NCBI GenBank assembly: GCA_009760855.2
Contig: WPIO01000005.1
Span: 7,410,001 to 7,474,000 of the forward strand
DNA from: Cristatella mucedo
Taxonomy: Eukaryota; Bryozoa; Phylactolaemata; Cristatellidae
Length of the DNA: 64,000 nucleotides
Reading direction: 5' to 3'
The notes beneath the pieces are model-generated. The model was not told the DNA's origin, did no database searches, and was given only the letters and a program-made list of their open reading frames with translations. This document shows, in pieces, positions 25,144 through 37,493 of the stretch. The position numbers were made by a program, and so were the translations under genes. Numbering within the stretch: position 1 is the stretch's first letter; each line of letters starts with the position of its first letter.

Positions 25144-26692
25144 ATTCAATTTAGCTCGAGCACTAAATCTATCCCTTAAGTAGGCCAGTGGTTCAGCTGT
25201 CAAGTCATCACTCCAAATCCCATTTCTTGGCATCTGAGCCCGGATTTAGTACTTATGAGATTACTAATGTTTGAAAATCGGAAAATCGTTGCGACACTAT
25301 GCTTGGCTTTAATGCATTGTCATGGCTTCACAGTATCCCTTATGCCCAGATCATTAGAATTGTACTCGGACGGAAGCAAGCGAACTCTGTGGACTTTAGT
25401 TTAGCACAAAAGTACTGCTAGATTCCAAGTGATCTACAGGTAGATCATAGCTGGAGCGAAAAGGACAAAAGAGGAGAAAACCTCTGAGCTGCATATGTGA
25501 ATTTATTTTTTACTTTTGGTCTGTGGCATCATTTCACCAGTCTAATATTTTCAACCAACAGTTATATTAGAGAGTATTTACGTTATGCGATCCAAACTCC
25601 ATAAGATCTCTTTGCAATACTAAACCCACTAAACGATTTTCTAATTTATTACATAAAAACGACCGTTGAGCTTTTGGAAAGGAACTACCATCCATTATTG
25701 ATTTTTCCAGACGTGGTGGTTTTTATGGACGTTAGTTGACATACAGTGGCACTGAGGTCACATGGCAGCATTTTTAAAGCTAAATCTCAAAGGCACGACC
25801 AAATAGGTTGCGAAGCGGATGGTGCGAAAAGAAGTTGCCTTGAATAATACAAAGCAGTGGCAGATGTAGTATATGTACATTACTGCATTTCAGTAGGCTG
25901 AAGCAAGACTGCTGTTGGGTACGTGACGAGAGCCTGCAAAAGCCAGATCATATACAGTCTAGATATCATCCATAGAACGATGGCAAGTTAAGCTATGATA
26001 TAATCACATCCTACGGAATCAAACACCCGAGCAGGAGGAAGAAGGATATAGTCGCAACTCATCTCGGCAGTTGAAGCTCGGACGTGTTACCGACATTTTC
26101 AGTGCATCTGTTTTGCTGTTCTCGTCTACTAAAATGACTAAGACCCCTGAAGTCGTGTACAGGTTTCCCGGTTGAACCACACGGAGTTTCAATGAAGGAT
26201 TACAACGTGCGACGATTGTCACCTTATCTACCTTGGCATCAATACTAGTTCCTAGTGGTTCTCTATTTAGCCGCCGTTTGAAAATTTCCTATCCAGATTA
26301 TTTGTAATCTCTTGATTACTCCCAGTAGACTCAAGAATATCGAAAGATTTTATTCTGAGCGTAACTTTCGCTAATGCCTTCTGCAGTTGGCTTGCATCGT
26401 TACCCAAAGCAGCGGTACTGACTATACAATTGCACTTCAATTTATTAAAATCCCTGCTAGATGTGCGTATTATCCTCAGATCAAACGGGCTTCTCTACAA
26501 ACAGCTTGCATTTCTCATTATCTATCTTTAGAGTTTTCATAAGCTAATTTAAGCGATTCTCCCAAATCTGCTCAAGTTCAGCAGGGCTATTTTACAATAA
26601 AAAAACGTTCGAAGAGTAAGTAAAGAACTATGCTTCTATGCACTCTTTCCCGAGCTCTTAACTCTTCCATGAGCCATGTATGGCCCCCAAAT
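25144..26692. other. Gap, nothing recognised
   Basis: AT-rich, no motif-bearing frame. A minus-strand open frame at 26019-26222 is unassigned. Confidence 0.4.
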
Positions 26693-28100
26693 GAAATAAT
26701 AATAACAATAATACACATGTTAAAACGCCTTAAAATATTAAAATATTTTTCTAGGTGCTTTACATATGCTGCAAAAGAAACACGATCGAATGGTGAATGG
26801 TATCGTACTTGATAAACAGCATGAACAACATAGTAAGGGGTGACATGCATAGGGTCGGTATGCAAGTTTGGTAAGTGGCAGCATGCTCAGTGTCGGCATG
26901 CTCAAGCACATGAAGGACGAATCACAGGGACCCACTAAATGCTGTCATAAATAGGTGCGTTTTTATTTTTTTTTTAATGTGGTCAAGTCAGGAGATGTCG
27001 TGACGCAAGTCGGGAGTGAGTTCCAGGCTTTGGGAGCATGCTAACTAAATGCACAGCCTCCAAAGGAGTTGAGGCTTGTATGAGGTATACCTAAACATCT
27101 AGTTTCGAAAAGCGAGTGGTACGATGCTAGGCTTGTTGGGGAGTAGATCTGAGAGATAGGCTGGAGCCAAAGACTGACGTGTCCTAAAAGTGAGCGACAC
27201 AACCTTGAAGTTGACGCGTTGCTTGACTGGTAGCCAGTACCGGTCTTCGAGAAGTGGTGTGATGTGGCAACTGCGACGCTCACGACAAACCAGCCTAGCT
27301 CCAGACGTTTGCACCAGCTGTAAGCACCTGATTGCACACTCCGGTTGGCCAGCAAGCGGTGAGTTACAGAAGTCAAGACGGGATGTCACGAATGCATAGA
27401 CCAACTTGAATTTGGTATCCTTATCTAAACAAGCCTGAATTTTTAGCAATTTTAGGTAGCTGAAAGTAGACAGACTTGACTGTGGAGCTGATATGGTCGT
27501 CTAACGAAAGGTCACTTTGGAACATTACACTTAGATTTTTTGCAGATTCAACTGGAGATATGCTGCCAGAGCAGATTTTAGAGCTTTACCCTTTACAATT
27601 TCTGAATCACTCATGGTTTGCCCATAACTAGTAGTTACTGACATTTTTCATCATTTAATTTAGGAAAATTGACTGCCATCTGCCAGGTCCGGATGTCGTC
27701 AATACATGCAGCAAGGGAGTTGAGAGAATTCGAGGTGCTCGAAGGCTGGGAGGAATCAAAGCAGAGGTACAACTGAGTGTCATCCGCATAGAAGTGAAAG
27801 CCTAGCTTATACTTAGCAATCACATCGGCAAGAGGGAGAGTATAAACCGCGAAAAGAACCAGACCTAGCACGGAGCCCTGAGGTACCTTATATTTTAGAG
27901 TTACCTTAGATAATATTTGTTCATTTACATCAATACTCGGGAGTCTCCTACCGAGACAGCACCTGAAGCATCGAAGAGCAGTGCCAGTGATGCCCGCGTG
28001 CAATGAGAGGCGCTCAAGAAGAACTGGTTGATCGATGGTATCTAAAGCTGCCAAAAGATCGAGCAAAACAAGCAGAGATACTCTACTCGTGTCTGCATTC
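26693..28100 (-). mobile_element. L2-clade LINE copy 8, RT to tail
   Basis: One of the longer copies. On the minus strand the 143-residue frame at 28066-27635 holds LDLLAALDTIDQPVLLERLS, then VPQGSVLGLVLFAVYTLPLA and FYADDTQLYLCF, the RT palm with its YADD catalytic motif. After a frameshift the C-terminal region follows (27449-27099) and then the worn tail at 26693-26770. Similarity reaches about 28100 before it stops. Confidence 0.88.
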
Positions 28101-29185
28101 CTAAGTTGGTCGTTTTACACCCTAAGCACTCATTTCGAAATACATGTTTCAGGTACGGTGTTCAATTATTTGGCCACGAGCAAAGAGTTTAATGCAAGGA
28201 TTGCTATTAAGAGTCCCAACGAATTCGTAGCCACTTACCAAGTGCAACAGATAGGCCCAACTACTTCTTCTGTGACTCTGAAATTCTATAGAGTAGCTCG
28301 ATTGTAAAAGTATTTCTAGATTTCTTTCAAATAAGAATTTAAAAAACTCTCTTGCAAATCTTGAAAATGAAAAGAAATAACAGTTTCGAACATGGACATC
28401 TTAAATGCCGATAAACTGAGAAAATTAATTTTACGATTGTTATCGCAAAAATAACACAAGAAAATGGGTATAATTTACTGGCTTGACATCAATAAAGAAC
28501 TCATCGCTACATTTTTGCAGACGATACTCACTGCCTAATTATCTGTATGAGTCAACCGTGCTCTGGACATAACTGTCGTTGTCTTGTAGAAAAGACAGAG
28601 CTTAGTAACAGAACTTGCACTGTGATATCGATATCTCTAAACGCAACCAGTGAAACTGTGACTAAACTGTACCCGAATGATTGCCTAAGCAAAGAGATGC
28701 TTATTCGCGCCCAAGACAGATCCATTGGTCATTGTACGTAATGCAGCGATTGGCGGGAAGAATGCGAAAGAACCGTCAGACAACGCACCAAGAGAATGAG
28801 TTGCCTTTTCAGGACAGTGCACTGTGATAAACCCAATCGTCTCGGTAGGTAGTTATTTAAGAAAATAAAACGTTTGTAGCTATCGCTAATCGCAAAAATG
28901 CTGCAATGCGTTTGCTGCAAAAATCGAATTCAATTGTAAAACTTTTGTTAAGATTAGCAAAAGTAATAACCTTGTTTTCATAAGGCACAGATGACATTAT
29001 GTTCTCTACTGGGCATGCTAAGATTTTAAATAATCTTTTAATAATCTTTTTATAAGTAAGGTATTGCCCGTCTTCCCCTAAGTTTTGCACTTATTCTGTT
29101 TTGAAGAGGAAGCTCATTTAGCTTGCAATATCTCCTTGTAGCTGCGACTAAAGTTTCAGGTAATCCCCATTAAGTAGTAGTCCCT
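28101..29185. other. Gap with two unassigned open frames
   Basis: Open plus-strand sequence at about 28095-28307 and an ATG-started frame at 28547-28741 (64 residues, six cysteines) look protein-like in composition. No family is recognisable and no splice pattern joins them convincingly. Confidence 0.3.
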
Positions 29186-29276
29186 TTGCACCAAATGTAA
29201 AGCACCTAGAAAGAGATTGATTTCTATGAGGGCACTTTATCAAGTGCATTATTATTATTAATATTATTATTATAGT
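29186..29276 (+). mobile_element. Orphan L2-family 3' tail
   Basis: Only the last 90 bases of the LINE family are present: 'gcaccaaatgtaaagcacc', the hairpin half-sites around 'agaaagagattg' and the (ATT)n run. No coding part precedes it. It is either an extremely 5'-truncated LINE or a SINE that has lost its head. Confidence 0.8.
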
Positions 29277-31473
29277 ATTAAGCAGTCTTAGTCACTCTTT
29301 TGGCCACCGCTTCGACCCTCCAAAGAATACAATAGTCCATCGGTAACGTAATTTGATATGTGTTGTGCATTATCACATGTTAAGTGATAATGAATTATAT
29401 TGCATCAGTGTGTACCATAGTAGAGTATTTTAAACGTCGCTCTGTACATTAATTTTTGTTAATGTACCAAACTACGAAAGAGAGTGCTCTTTCACTACAT
29501 GAGCTTTTCAACAAGATTCCAACACTCCTACTAGGAGGCTTGGTGAGTGATACAAAACTACTATATGAGTTCTTTCACTGCTAAAATTTGAACAAGGTCT
29601 CAGCTAATACAATTCTATAAATACATCTGAATATGGCAAGAGAATGAGAGAAGATACGAGTTCCGTCTTATCAAGCTGCCTGCACTCCTAATTCATAGCG
29701 GATGACGTCACATACGAGCTTTTGTGACTTAACAGGCCACATTTCCGAAAAGCTGCTAATATGGCCTGCTTTGCAGAGGAAAATAAAAAGTAAGTTAGTG
29801 GATCATTCCACCTTGCCGCTGTCCCAAAATGAAAGGAAACTGCCATTACACAAACTCTTAAATAGAAACCATTGGAACTTCGGTGGCTCGGCGGCGACGA
29901 GTCTTAGGGGAATAAAGAAAGCAAAACCATTCAGAGGCAATACAAAACCATTCAGAGGCAATACAATTATCGCAATAGTTACCCACTAAAGCTAATTAAA
30001 CTGCTTAGCAGGCGTGATCGGGGTACATTGACTCTAGAAAGTTGTCTAGATATCCAGCAAAGGCAGCAGCATGTTCTGCTACTTTCGCACAACATAGAGA
30101 ACAGCTTTCTGAGCAACGTTTGTTTTTCAGTTCTCAGAGAACCTCTTTGAGTGCCATGAATCACAGTTTCTATCTAAGGATAGATTAATTTTTGGAAAGC
30201 CTAACAAATAGAGTAAGCTCTTCCAGCGTAATGCCAATTATTAATGAAGTAACTGGGCCAATGAAATCGATCTTTTGATCGGTGGTAAAGCGTAGCTGGG
30301 AATTCACGTGCAATAAGCAAGCTTAATATAAGCCATATATAGAAACGTAAAAATGTAAATATCGTCATTGAACCTTCCCCGAATTATTCCGGGTAGATAT
30401 TTTTATGGCTTCTAACTTGCGTTATTTTCAGCTTATATAAAGTACCTATACATAAACTTAGTTCTCTTAGAGTGCTATGTAAATGTGTATTGCTAGTATA
30501 TTCAGTGTTAGTATGTAATGTGAGCGACTGATAAAAGGTCGCTTTAAATCCATATGAACTGGAGTGAATGGTTTGCAAGCTTGAGATACCATCGTATGCT
30601 TACCGGCTCACTCATATAACACCTAAGTTTTCGTAGGCTTGCGGCCATTCCAAGTATGCAGGAAAACGCGTTTAACAGCGATTTCGCATGCGTAGCCAGC
30701 GGTACTCATCGCAATATTGAGGCAATTATAAAAAAAAACTAATTATTTAGATCGGCATATTTTTTAGACATGCTTGTGGCAATAGAGACTAATCAACCAG
30801 TGATACTTGGTTTGGGCGGCTAGTCTTCACTAGCCAATGTTGTACCTCTAGCTAAGCTATCTGAACTATTAGAAAAAAGATAGACTTTCACTTAGTCATT
30901 TTTTCCTAGCTCATATATGAAAACGGATATTATTAATATTCTAACGACAAACTATAAGGGTCTAGAAAAATGTCTTTTACCAGTTTTTTAATTGGTTAGG
31001 TAGAACGTTGTTCATGCGATGTGTCCAGGCGTCGGGCGGTTTCGGGTGAACCAACCCGAGGTCAAAGTGAGCGCCATGACAAGTTCTCATTTCACTGGTT
31101 GGAGAGCCATCTGATCAATTAGACCTAGAATTTCTGAAAACGTTTCATCATTGCAATTCCAAAAATTCATCGCCACAGCGACATTTCGATTTGCCAGCAC
31201 GGTTCTCATTTCAATGCGGCCAAGTTTTATGGCATTCTTAGTTTCTTACGGAAGCAGTTTCGAATGAGCACAACCGCAGCAGATGTCCAAGTCGGCGGCT
31301 CGAGCTTACAAGGAGCATGGCAGGCAGCACCAGTTGGCTAATGATGCAACACTTAGGCGGATTGAGTAGGCTCTAGTTCCAAAGTGAATCCAAAACTAAT
31401 GGTATTGCCAGCGACATCTTTTAGAGCGCACCACATAATGCTTGTTACCATTAGATATTTGCCAAGATCTAGA
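29277..31473. other. Gap, short tandem duplication only
   Basis: A 21-bp unit ('aaaaccattcagaggcaata'-type) is repeated twice in tandem at 29923-29964. No gene is supported elsewhere in the interval. Confidence 0.45.
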
Positions 31474-31628
31474 CGAACTGGTTTGGTCCAGCGGTTAAGG
31501 TGCTCGCCCCCGACAATGGTCTGGCTGAGGTCGTGTGCTCGAGCCCGGAGGCATATGTGAAGCACCTGAATAGAGATTAAGTTCTCTTGGGGCGCTATAC
31601 AAATGAATCATATTATATTACTATTAGA
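31474..31628 (+). mobile_element. tRNA-derived SINE with L2-type tail
   Basis: The head contains TGGTCCAGCGGTTAAGG (A box, about 31485) and GTGCTCGAGCCC (B box, about 31534) at tRNA-like spacing, so it would use an internal RNA polymerase III promoter. The last 65 bases (gaagcacctgaatagag ... ggggcgctataca, then AT-rich ATTATATTACTATT) match the 3' tail of the L2-clade LINE in this window. A tRNA head joined to a LINE tail is the standard build of a SINE mobilised by that LINE. The body is very short. Confidence 0.75.
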
Positions 31629-33611
31629 CTGTAGGGCAAAAGCATTCGTAGGCATACGTTGGATTGCACGGAGTTAGGTACTTTGAGAGTACACCGCCCA
31701 TACGCTCCTATAGGCGCACACGTCTGCGTACACTCGTAGGGAAGTTTAATTTTGTTAAGCAATCAACTTGGCCATTCAGCCACACCGTGCTCTGATGTTG
31801 GGCAGTGTAAGGTTCTCAACTTTGCTTTCTTGAGTTTTTCTAATTGCTAGCGTATTCATAAATGGTCTCTAAAAGCTTCGCTGACATTTCAGTATGGAAT
31901 TGAATATGCTACTGTTTGTACGCCGTGAAATAATGCATGACAACTGTTCCTGTTGCATGATGGAAAGCATTGCTCGTGGAAAACTGGAAATGGCGAATGG
32001 TTTCCTCGAGTCAGGGGAGGGTGTATATTTCAGATGCTCCCTGAGATTCTTCACTAGTATTAAAATTTCTCAATTTATGATGATTTGCCGTGATTGCAAA
32101 GACTGGTTACCCAGTTCTTATCAATGCGAAGGTAATGCTTTAGGAAATTTATTTGCAATTTAAATTTATTTGAATTTAAATAAATTGAATACATTTAAAT
32201 TTATTTGATAAGTTCGTTTCGCACACTCTTGCCATTGCACCTATAATCATTCCTATTTTTTAGTTTAATTAAGCTTGAGCTAATTTTATCAATGCCTGCT
32301 ACTGCGATTTGATCTTTGAATAGGTAATTTCAAAAAAGCTTCAAGACTATCATCTAGGTTTGAACTCAAGCCTCTCTCTTGAGTATACTGACAATACTAA
32401 ATTAATTTTGATGGATATAACTTAAATCAGAAATAAGTTGGATTACAAAATTACAGTGCTAATAAAATGATCTAAAGGAAGTTAATTAAAAAAAGTATAG
32501 CATTGGTCCAGAGCAGTTCAAATGTCAATTTCTTTGACAGAGTTGGCACTGAGTAAGCTCAAGTATCAATTGAATTGCGAAAGACACTGGTAGCTTTAAT
32601 TAATTCATCTTTGTAAGGAGGTGGAGACTGAACGGCTTTGTCGAGGGTATCAGTCCTGCCCATAGAAATAGTGTGCATCATATCAGAGCACACCGAGAAT
32701 GATTCAATTATATAAAGCAGTGGTTGTGAGGAACAGGAAATATCTTCATTTTATTTTGGAATGTCGTCAAGTCAGGAGATAACGTGGTGTCAGTTGGTAG
32801 AATTCCGGTTGGGGAAACATTTAGCTGGAGGCACGGTTTCTCGAGAGTGCAGATTTCAACCAAGTTAGGGCAAACCAACTATCAAGATTCAGAATAGCAG
32901 ACTGCAGGTCATATATGAAACTCATTCAGAGAGATAAATCTAAGCAAATGAATGGGGGGACAAAAAGGTGATTCACATAATCTAGAGTCAATACACTTAA
33001 TATACTCAATACACTCAATATACTTGATAGTTGCAGTTTTGTGAGAACTCGAGCCATGTGGCAGTTGCAGAATGTGCGAAAAAAGCCTGACTTACCAGTT
33101 TTCACTTAACTGTAAGATTTTCATCGTTCAGGCAGAAATAACTGGAAGCAGTAAATAAAGGAATCCTTTCATAATGTCGTGAAAGCACGGACCAGCGTTG
33201 GTTCTGAGTACTTATCTACCCAAGAAATAATCTTTGCAAGGGAATGCCAAACAGGCATTACTCAGGGCTGTTGAAATGGGCAGGCCTACTGTGTAAAGAA
33301 ATCGTCCAGGCAATATGGTGGCATTTCTGGCAATTTATCGATAGTCCAGAGAAGCTAAAGAGTTAGCCATCAATAAAACTCAATCCAGGCTTAGCCATCA
33401 ATAAAACTCAATCATCCATGATAAATCACTGGTTACATCGCACGGACAAGCTAATAAATTTTTTATGAAATATTAAAACTGCTGAATATAACGAATAAAT
33501 TTTCGGCCTTTACATTTGTCGCAAGGCCAACATTTTTATTAAGTTTAGTTGTAGCGACAGTCACATTTTTTAACGCCGCAGAACAACTTTAATTTTTCAA
33601 ACTAATAACTT
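31629..33611. other. Gap, minor repeats, one unassigned ORF
   Basis: An ATG-started frame at 31894-32163 (89 residues, several Cys) is followed by a possible splice donor inside it, but I recognise no family. A 23-bp sequence is duplicated in tandem at 33363-33385 and 33391-33413 (28-bp period), and 'caatacact'-type short repeats lie at 32989-33030. Near 32158-32210 is an AT palindrome-like patch. Confidence 0.4.
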
Positions 33612-34290
33612 ATAATATTAAGATAATATTAGTAAAGATAATGCATTTGATAAAGAACCTTCAGAGAACTCAATCTCTTTCTAGGCATGTTTACGTTTGA
33701 TGCAAAGAAAGTGCAATCGAAAGATTAGTGGCAGCTTGCTCAATAAGCAACAAGAATAACATGGCTAGGGTTTACATGAGCAGAGTCACCATGCAAGTAT
33801 GGCTAGTGGCACCATACACAGTGTCAGCACCCATAAGCACACAAATGACGAATCACAGGGACCAACTAAATGCTGCGATAAATAGATGCGTTTTACTTTC
33901 ATTTAAATGCGGAAAAGTCAGGAGATGTATTGACGTAGGTTGGAGTGAGTTTCAGCCTTTTAGAAACCACGAACTAAAGGCACGGTCTTCAAAGGATTTG
34001 ACGTCTGTACACAGGTAAACGATTATATTCCAAAAAGCAAGTGGTACGATGCTTCGCTGTTTAGGATTAAATCTGGTAGATATAATGAAGCCAAAGAATA
34101 TGAAGGAACCTAAAAATTAATTGAAAAACCTTGAAGTCGATACCTTGTTTGACTGGGACCCAGTGCAGGTCGGCGAGAAGTGGTGATTTAGTTCCTCGGA
34201 CGATATTTGTCTATTCCCGTCAATACTCTGCATGTCCCACTTACATAAGACCTGTACCATAGCATTGCAGTAATAGTGAATCCCAGGCGA
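33612..34290 (-). mobile_element. L2-clade LINE copy 9, internally deleted
   Basis: Minus-strand tail and 3' UTR at 33630-33870, C-terminal region to about 34190, then a direct jump to RT-region DNA (34200-34290, the stretch that matches 'agtctcccactgagatagtacctg' in copy 4). The deletion removes the YADD-to-LVQN segment. Heavily worn. Confidence 0.7.
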
Positions 34291-34402
34291 GAAAGAATAC
34301 TCCGTTTTGAATTTTCTTAATGCAGCAGTGGGATAGTTACCCACAATAATAAAGACGATTCGAAAAGAGCCTTCGATAACAAAATCTAGGAAGAATGAGC
34401 TG

Positions 34403-35840
34403 TGGTAGACCAGCTGAACTCGTGCTTGGAAAGGTCAAACGTCATTTAATTTCAAATCTAGTTTTAGAGATAACAACTTCACAGAAACAGCATTGCCAAG
34501 GGTACATAACGAGCGACCTTTTCAGGAATTCAGACTTTGGTCAAATCTGGCCGCTTGTTTTTCTTGATCTTTCGGCAGTGTTTGATACTATTCATCACCA
34601 ATTCCTTCTCGGGCACTTCACATCTCATACGAGCATCACACGAATTGCAATGCAATTCAATTGTTCACGTTCTATCTCAGCAGCAGACTCAAGAGTGTTG
34701 ATGGGAAAGGAAAAAACTATCGCAGGAAGCACTGAAGTATGGAATGCCTCAGGGGTCTGTACTTGGTCTACTTCTTTTCAGAGCTTTTAATCTCTTCCAA
34801 GCTTATTTTATCGCTAAGCAAAATCTAAGCTTTCACTTCTTTGCAAATAAAACTCAGATGTACCTATTATTTTATACCTTTGAGTTCTCAAGCACATCAA
34901 ATTCTCTCAACTCCTTTGATGGATATACTGCCAAGATCCGCACGCGGGTGTCGCCAAACTTTCACAAATTCAATGGGTATAAAAAATAATGGTTGTGGGC
35001 GAACAAAGTGTGTCTTAAAAATTTGAAAGTTTGATGCTCAAAATCGACTCTGCCAGCATATCTTGTGTTGCACCTTCGCGAAATGTAGGTGTCCAATGAT
35101 TAAGTGACCTGTCAATAGATAACTAAATCTGCTCAACGGGCCACTCTCTTACTTTCAGTTACACAAGATTGCTAAATTCGGGCTTGCTTAGATAGGGAGA
35201 CCTCATCCAAATTGACCCTTATATTTTTAGCATCCCGTCTCGACTTCTGTAGCTCACTGCTTGCTGATCTGCCAGCCTGTGTGATCAGACTCTTACAGTT
35301 GGTGCTAAACTCAGAAGCTAGGCTTGTCAGTCGTGAGCGTCGCAGTTGCCACAGCACACTACATCTCGCCATGCTGCACAAGCTCCCAGTCAAGTACGGC
35401 GTTGGCTTCAAGGTTCTGTCACTCAGTTTTAGGACCCTTGATTCTCACGCTCTATCTTAGCCTGCCCATCGGAACTGCTCCCCATCAGGCTAGGCGTCCT
35501 ACTGCCAGCTTTCATCAATCGAATCAAATAACTATACCTTGTACGAACCTCAAATCCTTTTGTAGTCCTTGTATTTAGTTCGCATTCTCCCAAAGAATGG
35601 AACTCACTCCCTACTGGCATCACGACCTCCACTGACGACGAAATTAAAAAAGCTAAATACCTACATCTTAAAAGTGCATTTAGTTGGTCCTTGTGATTTG
35701 TCCTTATCTTTCGTATGCGCTCTGACACTGAACATGCTGCCACTAACTGTGTTTGCACGGTGACACTCTGAATCTCACCTCTAGCCATAATATGCTGGCT
35801 GATTTCATGCATGTTACTGCTAGTTATTTAATCATGCAAT
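34403..35840 (+). mobile_element. L2-clade LINE copy 10, longest RT copy
   Basis: It starts in RT block 1 ('gaccagctgaactcg'), contains LVFLDLSAVFDTIHHQFLLG (about 34555-34615), MPQGSVLGLLLFRAF (34744), a degraded active site (FHFFANKTQMYLLF in place of FYADDTQLY, about 34825-34870) and the LVLNSEARLVSRERRSC block (35305-35350). Multiple frameshifts; no good (ATT)n tail is visible at the 3' side. It is the most diverged of the long copies. Confidence 0.8.
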
Positions 35841-36655
35841 CTGTACAAGAAATTTAAATTGCCTTGACAAAGATCAATTTTTCTGAGGTTGCTATGCATA
35901 TCTAATATTAAGATTTTTGTATGTAAACGCAAAAGGAATATATAACTTGGTTAACAGGAGCCTCACAAAGTGTGCAGCTTGCACGAGCACAAAAAAGAAT
36001 CCCTCGGAGCAGAGACCCTCGGAGCAGATCAATTCAAGAAGAGATCTCGCAATTACTCCTGTGCGATCAATAATTGTAGGCCAAACGAGAAGTCTATTTG
36101 AATGGAGCATAATGGTTAGATACCACACAGTGAACAGCTATCGCGTTCAGCCTAGTTATTTGCATGCCACATAATTGATTACTAATGATTGGCTTTTACT
36201 TCCATATCAAATTTAGCCACAACTTTAGCAAACTTATTTAACTATTTGCACCAGTAAATAGCCATCTGAGATTTAGTAGAGTACAGGAAAAAATTAGATA
36301 TTTTTCAGAGATACGCATGTAGTTCAATTTACAAATGTGACGAGGTACAGGTTTTAATGCATTTTTTGTGGCATTATTCTAAGTTGCGTAGTGATGACTC
36401 TTTCTAAAACCTATCTCTTGTTACATTTATTAACAATTTCTTTAATCCATGCTATTTGAATGACCCTCAAATTAACTTTTACAAAGCTAATTAAATGGTC
36501 TAAGCTATAAATCGCTGTTGAAAAGTCACAATGTACTATGGAAGAGAGTAGGACGTTTGTGCAATTTTGTTTTTATAAATTTGTGAAAGCGTATATTGAG
36601 CTATTTTTCTACAGACCTGTGAGCTATCTCATTCTTTTTAATGAGCAAACAACAG
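35841..36655. other. Gap, nothing recognised
   Basis: AT-rich, opposing short ORFs at 35892-36174 overlap each other and have no motif. A 12-base direct repeat 'ccctcggagcag' occurs at about 36000-36027. Confidence 0.4.
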
Positions 36656-37226
36656 TCACGATTCACTGGTTACCAGTCAAGCAACGGATTGACTTCAAGG
36701 TTTTGTCGCTCACTTTTAGGTCTTTCATTCTATGGCTCCAGCCTATCTTTCAGATATACTACCCCATCAGGCAAAGCATCGTACCACTCGCTTTTCGAAA
36801 TCCAACAGTCTAGAAATACCTCGTACGTACAAACCTTAAATCCTTTGGAGACCGTGCATTTAGCTCGTATGCTCCCACAGCCTGAAACTCCCTCCCGACC
36901 TGCATCAGAACATCCCCTGACCTGACCACATTTAAAAGAAACTTAAAAACATACCTATTTAGGACAGCATTTAGTGGGTCCTTGTGATTCGTCCTTGATG
37001 TGCTTATGCGTGCTGACACTGTTCATGCTGCCACTAACCACATTTGCATGCTGACCCAGTGCATGTAACCCCTAACCATATTATTCATTTTGTTTGTTTT
37101 TCAAGCATGATTCTACTTACTATTCTATTGCGTATCACTTTGCAGCAAATATAAAGCGCCTAGAAAGAGATTAAGTTCTCTGAGGGCGCTTTATCAAGTG
37201 CAATATTATTATTAATATTATTACCC
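36656..37226 (+). mobile_element. L2-clade LINE copy 11, 3' part with full tail
   Basis: 5'-truncated at the HWLPVKQRI block (36656); the C-terminal frame, 3' UTR, hairpin (gcgcctagaaagag ... gagggcgcttta, 37155-37195) and (ATT)n tail are all present and well preserved, which suggests a younger copy. Confidence 0.85.
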
Positions 37227-37493
37227 TTTTCGTGCTAAAATGATGAATGCTTTAGTATTGTTAAAATCCCCTTTTACATACAGGATTCCTGGGTGTGCAT
37301 CCGAGTTCCATAGAACAATTTAATATTAACACATATACAGGTATACAGTATAAATAAAAATAATAATGCTGATTTGGAAGAGTGGTAAACGCTTTCACAA
37401 AGGTCAAGGATAATATGCATATTTGTGGAAATGTAAAGTGCATCAATTAAAATTAAGTTTTTTTTAAGTGCTATACAATTGAGTTATACATTT

